DNA of 47,659 bases from Rhodothermaceae bacterium bin80 (GTDB lineage: Bacteria > Bacteroidota > Rhodothermia > Rhodothermales > Bin80), in NCBI GenBank assembly GCA_002238805.1, contig MPNB01000018.1:1-47659 (forward strand), in the 5' to 3' direction. Below, in pieces: positions 17,363 to 24,598 of this stretch. The position numbers and the translations under genes are program-made. Position 1 is the stretch's first letter, and each line of letters starts with the position of its first letter. The notes under the pieces are model-generated. The model was not told the origin of the DNA. It worked only from the letters and a program-made list of their open reading frames with translations, and made no database searches.

Positions 17363-18317
17363 ACGCCTGAGGCGCCTACGTACAACCGGCGCTATGCGGC
17401 GCATGGTACGGGAGGTGCGGCTTGCACCTGCGGATTTGGTGTATCCGATCTTTGTGACACGCGATCACGCGGGCCCCATTGAAGGAATGCCAGGTGTCTC
17501 CCGCCTCACGGTGGATGGTGCTGTACAGACGGCACACGAGGCAGCAGCAGCAGGATTAAGTGGTGTCCTTCTCTTTGGTATCCCACAATCCAAAGATGAA
17601 ACAGGAACGCGAGCTTTGTCCCCTACGGGGATAATCTCGGAGGCGGTTCGCGCTATCAAGCGATCCGGCCTAGACCTGGTGGTTATTACCGATGTATGTT
17701 TATGCTCCTACACCACACATGGGCACTGTGGACTGATCCGTAATAGCGTCCTGTCCAACGACGCAACACTTCCTGTATTAGCGCAAATGGCACGTGTCCA
17801 TGCCGACAGCGGGGCAGATATTGTCGCTCCCAGTGCCATGATGGATCACCAGGTAAGCGCAATCCGCAATGAATTGGATGCCGCCGGGCATCAGGAAGTG
17901 GGCATTCTTTCGTACAGTGCCAAGTATGCATCAGCATTCTACGGACCCTTCCGCAACGCTGCGGGCGGGGCGCCCCAATTCGGTGACCGCAGGATGCACC
18001 AGATGGATCCCTGCAATGCACGTGAAGCTCTTCGTGAGATCAAAATGGACCTGGAGGAAGGAGCAGATCTGGTTATGGTCAAACCCGCACTCGCCTATCT
18101 CGATGTAATTCGACAGATCCACGATCGATGGCCACAGGTACCCCTGTTTGCCTACAATGTGAGTGGGGAGTATGCCATGCTCAAGGCAGCCGCCCAACAC
18201 GGTTATGCCGACGAGCGCTCTGCTGTGCTGGAAGTGCTCAGCAGCATACGCCGCGCAGGTGCACAAGGCATCATTACATATCATGCCCTGGATGCAGCGC
18301 GTTGGCTAAGTACATAA
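17328..18317 (+). CDS. hemB: Delta-aminolevulinic acid dehydratase (porphobilinogen synthase)
   Basis: Up to 329 residues. It condenses two aminolevulinate molecules to porphobilinogen. Schiff-base lysines are Lys199 (YSAKYASAFYGPFR) and Lys252 (VMVKPA). Cys124, Cys126 and Cys134 (CLCSYTTHGHC) make the zinc site of the zinc-dependent type. The first ATG (17394) would remove RLRRLRTTGAMRR, which is conserved in the family, so initiation at TTG 17328 or TTG 17340, within the last codons of hemD, is likely. This means a 23-35 base overlap and a non-ATG start. hemQ begins eight bases after the stop. Confidence 0.96.
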   Translation: MKSTLKNLSKHKRLRRLRTTGAMRRMVREVRLAPADLVYPIFVTRDHAGPIEGMPGVSRLTVDGAVQTAHEAAAAGLSGVLLFGIPQSKDETGTRALSPTGIISEAVRAIKRSGLDLVVITDVCLCSYTTHGHCGLIRNSVLSNDATLPVLAQMARVHADSGADIVAPSAMMDHQVSAIRNELDAAGHQEVGILSYSAKYASAFYGPFRNAAGGAPQFGDRRMHQMDPCNAREALREIKMDLEEGADLVMVKPALAYLDVIRQIHDRWPQVPLFAYNVSGEYAMLKAAAQHGYADERSAVLEVLSSIRRAGAQGIITYHALDAARWLST

Positions 18318-18325
18318 CCCCATAT

Positions 18326-19066
18326 ATGATGGCAATTGATATACAGGAAAACCGGAGCGATGGCGTTGATCTCCGAGAACGGGGAAAGAGTGCAGACGGA
18401 CGCACGATTTATTGTGACGGCCGACTGTATATCCAATTGCTGGTCTTCACCGGTTATCAACAGAATCCCGAGGTATTAATCCGGGCGCTGAACCAATCAA
18501 AGCTTTGTGGTGCATTGTATGCCAGTCTCCATGACCCGGAAGGTATCGGACTGCTCACGGTGTCCGAGGACCCTCGATTTTTTGTTACTGAACTTCAGGA
18601 TTACTTGAGAAGCAGCCCGCTTGGTACACTTAGATGCCGTACAGATCTGACCTTTATCGGACGTACATACGCCATCGGATATGAAGCCGATCTGAACGAA
18701 ACTTTATTCGAACGCCCCAAACGCTATATCTGTAATCCCGCATGGCCATGGGCCATGTGGTACCCGCTTCGCAGAGCGGGAGCGTTTGAGCATCTGAGTA
18801 CGGAAGAAAGGCGGACCATTCTGATGGAGCATGGTGGAATCGGACAGGCCTACGGGCGCAGCGACCATGCCCATGATATCCGTTTGGCTTGTCATGGTCT
18901 GGATCAAAACGATAATGATTTTGTGGTTGGACTGCTCAGCAAGGATCTCTATCCGCTGTCTGCCATCGTGGAACGTATGCGCAAGACACAACAAACATCG
19001 CGCTACTTGAGCAGTATCGGGCCGTTCTTTGTTGGACATGTGCTCTGGCAATCCTCAGCCTCCTGA
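18326..19066 (+). CDS. hemQ: Coproheme decarboxylase, chlorite-dismutase family
   Basis: A 246-residue member of the chlorite dismutase superfamily. Two features favour coproheme decarboxylase (HemQ/ChdC) over chlorite dismutase. Tyr146 in WYPLRRAGAFEHLS sits where the YPMSK motif carries the catalytic tyrosine of Firmicutes ChdC. The proximal-histidine segment LMEHGGIGQAYG (His169) is followed by GLDxxDNDFVVGLLSKDL and RYLSSIGPFFVG, as in ChdC. The enzyme would oxidatively remove two propionate carboxylates from coproheme to give heme b, using peroxide. A longer frame begins at 18128 inside hemB, but the ATG at 18326 (or 18329) gives the family length. It lies between hemB and hemE, with 8- and 22-base gaps. 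Confidence 0.92.
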   Translation: MMAIDIQENRSDGVDLRERGKSADGRTIYCDGRLYIQLLVFTGYQQNPEVLIRALNQSKLCGALYASLHDPEGIGLLTVSEDPRFFVTELQDYLRSSPLGTLRCRTDLTFIGRTYAIGYEADLNETLFERPKRYICNPAWPWAMWYPLRRAGAFEHLSTEERRTILMEHGGIGQAYGRSDHAHDIRLACHGLDQNDNDFVVGLLSKDLYPLSAIVERMRKTQQTSRYLSSIGPFFVGHVLWQSSAS

Positions 19067-19088
19067 CCAGATTATTCATCCATCCTTC

Positions 19089-20117
19089 ATGACCGGACGT
19101 GAACGATTTTTGGCAGCATGCCGTGGCAAAGCCGTGGACTGTACACCGATTTGGATCATGCGGCAAGCGGGACGTTACCTGCCCGAGTATCGCGCGCTAC
19201 GCAGCCGGCACTCCATGGAAACTGCCCTGCGCACTCCTGCAATCGCCGCCGAGATCACACTCCTGCCATTGAAGCACTTTTCGCTGGATGCTGCGATTAT
19301 TTTCTCGGATATTTTGCCACCATTGACGGCTATGGGACTCGATCTCGCCTTTGTGCCCGGCCATGGTCCTCGAATTGACAACCCACTTCAAACTCCCAAA
19401 GCGATAGACCTGCTCGGTGTACCCCCGGCCGAAGAGGCGATGGGACCAACACTTGAAGCCATAAAGATTGTGCGCCCGGAACTTGACGCGCGTAATCTAG
19501 CCCTCATCGGGTTCGCAGGTGCACCATTTACAATGGCCAGCTACGCAATCGAAGGTGGCTCCACGCGCACATTTGCACGCACCAAGGCCTTTATGTACAG
19601 CGAACCCGCGGCTTGGGATCGCCTAATGGTTAAGCTATCCGGTGTGACTATAGATTATCTCAAAGCACAGGTTGCAGCCGGTGTGGATTGCGTTCAGCTC
19701 TTTGACTCATGGGTTGGAGCACTGAGCCGATACGACTACAAGCGTTACGTCAAGCCCTACAGCCACCGCGTACTGTCGGCCATAGAGGACTCAACCTTGG
19801 TGATCCATTTTAGCACAAACACGGGAACGTACCTAGATGCGGTGGCAGCCGCTGGGGGACACATGATTGGAGTAGACTGGCGAATACCTATCGACGAGGC
19901 CCGCGCACGGGTAAAAAAACCCGTAATGGGAAACCTGGACCCCTCTACACTCCTTGCACCCTGGCGTGAATTAATGCCCCACGCGCAGGAAGTAATGCAG
20001 CGCATTGGAGGACAGCCTGGGCACGTGTTCAACCTCGGACACGGTATCCTACCGGAAACACCTATAAAAAACGTACAGAGACTGGTTGATTACGTGCATA
20101 ACTACTGCCATGGTTGA
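19089..20117 (+). CDS. hemE: Uroporphyrinogen decarboxylase
   Basis: About 342 residues. It removes four acetate carboxyls from uroporphyrinogen III to give coproporphyrinogen III. It contains the signature WIMRQAGRYLPEYR near the N-terminus, the catalytic Asp in IIFSDILPP, GFAGAPFTMASYAIEGG, and the C-terminal FNLGHGILPETP. The ATG at 19089 is used because the longer frame from a TTG at 19029 overlaps hemQ and adds residues not typical of the family. hemH starts eight bases before its stop. Confidence 0.97.
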   Translation: MTGRERFLAACRGKAVDCTPIWIMRQAGRYLPEYRALRSRHSMETALRTPAIAAEITLLPLKHFSLDAAIIFSDILPPLTAMGLDLAFVPGHGPRIDNPLQTPKAIDLLGVPPAEEAMGPTLEAIKIVRPELDARNLALIGFAGAPFTMASYAIEGGSTRTFARTKAFMYSEPAAWDRLMVKLSGVTIDYLKAQVAAGVDCVQLFDSWVGALSRYDYKRYVKPYSHRVLSAIEDSTLVIHFSTNTGTYLDAVAAAGGHMIGVDWRIPIDEARARVKKPVMGNLDPSTLLAPWRELMPHAQEVMQRIGGQPGHVFNLGHGILPETPIKNVQRLVDYVHNYCHG

Positions 20118-21072
20118 TACCGACACACCCATTGGGGTTCTGTTTATGGCCTATGGAGGCCCTGATAGCCTTGAAGATATACCGGGCTATCTAGCCGATA
20201 TCCGTGCAGGCCGAACGACCTCCAGAGCACTGATCGAGGAAATCACACGCAATTACAGGCTGATTGGAGGATCTTCTCCACTCCTGGGCTTGACCGTCGA
20301 AACGGCCAACGCCGTCATGGAGCTCTTAAGTCCGCCAGACGATCCCCATCGCTTCAAGCTATATCTCGGCATGCGTCACTGGGCCCCGTGGATCGAAGAG
20401 ACCGTCGGTCAGATGATTGAGGATGGTATAACTCGGTCGGTCAGTCTAGTACTTGCTCCTCAGTACAGTGGGATGAGCATTGCTAAATATCAGAAAAAGA
20501 TTGACGCGGGTCTGAAATTCTACCGTGGACATATTGATTTCTCGCACATTGACAGTTACCACGACGCTCCAGGACTGATAGAAGCGTTTGCCAAGCGTGT
20601 GCATATAGGAATAGCGCAATTCCCCGAAGAGGAACAATCAAGTGTCCATGTGATCTTCAGTGCACACAGTCTGCCCACACGAATCTTGAAGCAAAACGAC
20701 CCCTACCCCATCCAATGTCGCGAGACAGCGCAACTGGTGGCCGAAGCAGCCGGACTCAGCCCAACCCAATACTCGGGATGCTTCCAGTCCGAAGGACGAA
20801 GTCCCGAACCCTGGCTCGGTCCACAGCTGGAAGATTACTTGGTTGACCTAGCCAAACAGGGCATTCGGAATGTTGTCAGTATTCCGGTGGGATTTGTGTC
20901 CGATCATGTAGAAGTACTCTACGATATTGACATTGAAGCACAAGCCGTAGCAGATGAGCATAATGTGCGACTTGAACGCCCCCCTTCGCTTAACAGCGAT
21001 CCACTCTTTGTCCAGACACTCGCGGACCTTGTTCGGACGCAGGCTTCACGTGCCGGCTGGCTGACTGCATGA
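20110..21072 (+). CDS. hemH: Ferrochelatase, coproporphyrin type
   Basis: About 320 residues. It inserts Fe2+ into a porphyrin. Metal-site residues are His186 (FSAHSLP) and Glu268 (SDHVEVLYDID). The N-terminus reads LFMAYGGP, followed by IRAGR and LIGGSSPL. This matches the Bacillus-type enzyme, where the Tyr of MAYG (Tyr15 here) is the porphyrin-iron ligand, rather than the NLGTP or NMGGP of protoporphyrin ferrochelatases. That and the neighbouring hemQ point to coproporphyrin III as substrate (CpfC). The ATG at 20110 overlaps the hemE stop. An earlier in-frame ATG at 20086 is less likely. The stop overlaps hemY (ATGA). Confidence 0.94.
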   Translation: MVDTDTPIGVLFMAYGGPDSLEDIPGYLADIRAGRTTSRALIEEITRNYRLIGGSSPLLGLTVETANAVMELLSPPDDPHRFKLYLGMRHWAPWIEETVGQMIEDGITRSVSLVLAPQYSGMSIAKYQKKIDAGLKFYRGHIDFSHIDSYHDAPGLIEAFAKRVHIGIAQFPEEEQSSVHVIFSAHSLPTRILKQNDPYPIQCRETAQLVAEAAGLSPTQYSGCFQSEGRSPEPWLGPQLEDYLVDLAKQGIRNVVSIPVGFVSDHVEVLYDIDIEAQAVADEHNVRLERPPSLNSDPLFVQTLADLVRTQASRAGWLTA

Positions 21073-22439
21073 AACGTGTGGTCATCGTTGGGGGCGGCAT
21101 TACGGGGCTTGCTGCTGCCTGGGCAATGCGCCAAACATCTGCTCCCCCAGAGATCGTGCTTCTGGAAAAAAGCAACCGTCTGGGAGGATGTATCTATACC
21201 GAGTATTGTGACGGTTTCCTGATGGAGCACGGACCGGATGTATTCCTGACCCGCAAACACGAGGCAGACCAACTTTGCGAAGCACTAGGGCTCCCTTTAC
21301 AGAAACCAAACCAGGATCAACGTGGTGTCTACCTGCGGCGTGGAAGAGAACTGTACCGGGTTCCGGAAGGGATGAGCGGACTCGTACCGGGAAAAGTCTG
21401 GCCGCTCATCAGTTCGCCGCTACTTAGCCCCCTAGGCAAGTTACGCGTACTTGCGGAACTCGTGATACCACCAAAAACAGATGAAACCGATGAGTCTGTG
21501 GCACACTTTTTCAGTAGACGATTTGGCAAAGAGGCTTTCTCGACCCTGATCGAACCGCTTCTTGGTGGGCTGGCCGGTGGCGATGCTAACAGACTTAGCA
21601 TAAAAGCCCTCATGCCACATGTTCTACGGCTGGAATCCCGATACGGTAGCCTGCTTCTTGGAATCAGCCGGGAATCAACTCAAGAGACCACTTCTTCACT
21701 CAGAAGTCTTTCGGATGGACTCTCTTCACTGGTCACTGCGCTTGCATCAGTTAATGCAGATAACATCCGGCTTGCACATGAGGTGACAGAGATCAAACAA
21801 TTTGCGAACGGTTGGGAAGTGGGCATAGCTGAACAGGCGCCCCTGCAAGCTACTGACATCATTCTGGCTGTGCCAGCCTGGAGTGCTGCCAAGATCACTG
21901 GTTCGGTGAATCCAGAACTGACAAGACTGCTTCGCACCATTGCGTACAGATCGGGGACAATGGTACATTTAGCCTATCACCGAGTGAGCAGCCCCCGTGC
22001 ACTGGATGCATATGGTCATTTAGTCGGACACAGCGAGACCGGCTCTGTAGCTGCGTGCACTTGGAGTTCAGTCAAGTTGACCGGACGTGCTCCCAAAGGA
22101 GACTTGCTGTTTAGAGTTTATCTGCGGGGTACTGATCTGAACGACGACGCTGTGCTTTCGCAGGCACGCACTGAAATGGCCCTGGCGCTGGGGATCACAG
22201 CCGAGCCGCTGTTCACCAGGATTCATCGTTTCCCTGCTGCATTGCCCCAATATACGCTTGGGCATGCTGGACGGATAAAGCAACTCCGAAACAAGATCGA
22301 TTCCTGCGAAGGCCTGTTCCTTGCAGGCAATTATCTGGATGGCGTAGGGATCCCGGATTGTATCCGTAACGGCATGCATGCAGCACACTGCACGCTGCAT
22401 CGGCATAAAAAAGACTCTTCTGGTGGTCTGGAAGGCTGA
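21069..22439 (+). CDS. hemY: HemY-type (copro)porphyrinogen oxidase
   Basis: A 456-residue FAD-dependent oxidase. The dinucleotide-binding motif VIVGGGITGLAAA is at residues 5-17, followed by LLEKSNRLGGCIYTEYCDGFLMEHGPD, split over the FAD region. LIEPLLGGLAGGDANRLS is a family signature, and the C-terminal FAD loop is LFLAGNYLDGVGIPDC. It oxidises the porphyrinogen ring by six electrons using O2. In the coproporphyrin route the substrate is coproporphyrinogen III (CgoX). Position next to hemQ and a coproporphyrin-type hemH favours this. It is the last gene of the operon. A weak stem TTGGTT/AACCAA at 22464-22484 follows but has no U-run. Confidence 0.95.
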   Translation: MKRVVIVGGGITGLAAAWAMRQTSAPPEIVLLEKSNRLGGCIYTEYCDGFLMEHGPDVFLTRKHEADQLCEALGLPLQKPNQDQRGVYLRRGRELYRVPEGMSGLVPGKVWPLISSPLLSPLGKLRVLAELVIPPKTDETDESVAHFFSRRFGKEAFSTLIEPLLGGLAGGDANRLSIKALMPHVLRLESRYGSLLLGISRESTQETTSSLRSLSDGLSSLVTALASVNADNIRLAHEVTEIKQFANGWEVGIAEQAPLQATDIILAVPAWSAAKITGSVNPELTRLLRTIAYRSGTMVHLAYHRVSSPRALDAYGHLVGHSETGSVAACTWSSVKLTGRAPKGDLLFRVYLRGTDLNDDAVLSQARTEMALALGITAEPLFTRIHRFPAALPQYTLGHAGRIKQLRNKIDSCEGLFLAGNYLDGVGIPDCIRNGMHAAHCTLHRHKKDSSGGLEG

Positions 22440-22578
22440 TGTATTGCCCGCAAAGCCAACTGTTTGGTTTTGTGACCGAACCAAGCCAAGGTTTATCACC
22501 AGCCTCGTCGCCCCCTGCCTTCCCCCGCACGAGCGGCGTTGCATTGCCCACGCCAAATAGAGTAGATCACCCCTTGGA

Positions 22579-23511
22579 CTATAACCCCAGATCGCGCAGA
22601 TAACCGCGATTGCGCGCTGCGCTTAACCGCGGAGCACCCATACCGGGCAGCACATCCTGTTCCACAACAATCCAACCTCGATAATCAATCTCGCGGAGAC
22701 TATCGATAATGCCGAGAAAATCTACACATCCCTGGCCTAATTCGCAAAAAAGACCCTTTCCGACAGCCTCGAAATAATCCCATTCCTGGAGTCGTGCTGC
22801 TTCTGCAACATTCGGTTCACAGTCCTTGAAATGGACATACCAGATACGGTCAGCATACTGAGTGAATATCTCCTGAAAGTCGACACTCCGCCCCCCAGTT
22901 CCATACACGTAATGGCCCGTATCCAGCACGAGCCCAATAAGTTGCGGATCTGTTTCCGAGAGGAAATAATCAATTTCTTCCGGTGTCTCGACGAAGCCTG
23001 CACAGTGATGATGAAACACCGTTTTCAGTCCCGTTTCTTCCTTCACCGCAGAAGCCACAAGATGTGCACCATGTATGAGTATCCCCCACTGGTCTCGTGT
23101 CATCCCTTGTTCAGGCGTGATCCGGCCGGCATGTCGCACCCGCTCGGGGTGCACAGCATTCTCGTCAGCCAACACCAGGAAGCCTGGATCGGTTGGATCG
23201 CCAGCAGCTGCCAACAACTTGGCCGTGCGCACGGATTTTTCAATACCAGCATCATGTCTATCCAAATCCGACAACCCAACCGGCACAAATGCCCCGCGCA
23301 ATGATAAATCCCATCGTGCCAACAAACGCCTGAGCGCTGCCGCTTCTACGGGCATGTAGCCCCAATCTCCGAGTTCAGTGCCCGTGTAGCCTGTATCTGC
23401 AAGCTCTTGGAGCATGACTGTACAGTCCACTTGTGCCCCACCGAGACCCTTGAACTCAAGCGTTCCCCATGAGCATGGCGCGTTGGCAACTTGAATCGAC
23501 AATGAATTCAT
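22579..23511 (-). CDS. TIM-barrel sugar phosphate isomerase/epimerase, IolE-like
   Basis: About 310 residues of the AP-endonuclease-2-like TIM barrel. VANAPCSWGTLEF at the N-terminus is the signature of inosose dehydratase (IolE) and close relatives. Metal-site strands are recognisable: GTELGDWGY, HHHCAGFVETPEE, LVLDTGHYVYG, VHFKDCE, and WIVVEQD. The likely chemistry is dehydration or isomerisation of a keto-cyclitol or ketose with a divalent metal. No other inositol genes are nearby, so the substrate is uncertain. The frame extends to 23571, but the ATG at 23511 places the barrel start correctly. It converges on hemY and diverges from xth. Confidence 0.85.
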   Translation of the reverse strand: MNSLSIQVANAPCSWGTLEFKGLGGAQVDCTVMLQELADTGYTGTELGDWGYMPVEAAALRRLLARWDLSLRGAFVPVGLSDLDRHDAGIEKSVRTAKLLAAAGDPTDPGFLVLADENAVHPERVRHAGRITPEQGMTRDQWGILIHGAHLVASAVKEETGLKTVFHHHCAGFVETPEEIDYFLSETDPQLIGLVLDTGHYVYGTGGRSVDFQEIFTQYADRIWYVHFKDCEPNVAEAARLQEWDYFEAVGKGLFCELGQGCVDFLGIIDSLREIDYRGWIVVEQDVLPGMGAPRLSAARNRGYLRDLGL

Positions 23512-23794
23512 ACACAGATTGTGAAAGTTTTTGTTTACCGGGCCATAAAGCAGTAATATTCGCAGACCCAACCAGATATAGCATACGGCAAACTCCTTAC
23601 TACATCCAGACCGAGCATTAAGCTAATACTTCCCCCCTTATTATACCTTTATTTATTCCTGCTTCTGCTACGAATAAGATCTCCTAAACCGACCAATACT
23701 TAATTTCCAAGCAAGCTCTACATAATGCACTACAGTTTCGTATACGATTCCCAATGCTTACTATTATCTTATAGCGTCAGCTTGCAGGTAACCC

Positions 23795-24598
23795 ATGGCT
23801 AACCCAATCAAGATTGTCACCTGGAACGTGAACTCCGCACGTGCCCGGTTGACGCGAATACTTTCTTTCCTGGAGAGGCATACCCCAGATATCATCTGCC
23901 TGCAGGAAATCAAAGCCACACAGGGATCATTCCCTTTTGCCGCCATTGAAGATATCGGATACAAATCCTTTATCTGCGGACAGCCTTCGTACAACGGAGT
24001 CGCAATCCTGGCCAAAGAGACCGTCACCAACGTCCGTATGGGGCTTGATAATGAGGCCCGGGTTATTGCGGGGAGCGTACACGATTTGCGTGTGGTTAAC
24101 GTTTACGTGCCAAACGGGAGACGAATAGGTATGCCTAAGCACGCCTACAAGCTTCGCTGGCTTGACGAATTGAAGCTCTTCCTGGAGACCGAACGGGAAA
24201 AACATGAGGAGTTCATACTAACGGGAGATTTCAACATTGCTTTTAACGACCTAGATGTATCCCATCCAGATAACTGGAGGGACTCTGTCCTCTGCGATCC
24301 CGCTGCACGTCAAAAACTGACCGATCTCATGGAGGAGTTCTCCCTGTCAGATATCCTGCGCCAGCATGCTCCTGGTCCTGGTGTGTACACTTGGTGGGAT
24401 TATCGAACAAGAGGGTTTGAGTGGAACGACGGCGTGCGCATTGACCACATCTTTGCAACCCCCCGACTCGCTGCCCTGAGTGCGAACTCGTGGGTAGATG
24501 TCGAAGAGCGTGATCTCGAGCGTCCCTCAGATCATGCACCGGTCCTGATGCGACTCTTCCAATCAGATCAATCAGTTAGTGCGCCTCCAGCCAGTTAA
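23795..24598 (+). CDS. xth: Exodeoxyribonuclease III
   Basis: A 267-residue AP endonuclease/3'-5' exonuclease of the endonuclease-exonuclease-phosphatase fold, working in base-excision repair. The conserved boxes are WNVNSARA (Asn11), CLQEIKAT (Glu38), NVYVPNGRR, LTGDFNIA (Asp/Asn pair), WWDYRTRGFEWNDGVRIDH and PSDHAPV with the catalytic Asp-His. Length is normal. The ATG at 23795 is the natural start. Its last 23 bases overlap the end of the convergent polA gene. A ~220-base gap separates it from the divergent IolE-like gene, enough for two promoters. Confidence 0.96.
   Translation: MANPIKIVTWNVNSARARLTRILSFLERHTPDIICLQEIKATQGSFPFAAIEDIGYKSFICGQPSYNGVAILAKETVTNVRMGLDNEARVIAGSVHDLRVVNVYVPNGRRIGMPKHAYKLRWLDELKLFLETEREKHEEFILTGDFNIAFNDLDVSHPDNWRDSVLCDPAARQKLTDLMEEFSLSDILRQHAPGPGVYTWWDYRTRGFEWNDGVRIDHIFATPRLAALSANSWVDVEERDLERPSDHAPVLMRLFQSDQSVSAPPAS

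Noticed and set aside
18128..18325. N-terminal extension of hemQ
   Set aside because: It lies within hemB in another frame. HemQ has its normal length from the ATG at 18326.
22464..22484. Stem after hemY as an intrinsic terminator
   Set aside because: Only a six-base AT-containing stem with no U-run; too weak to call.
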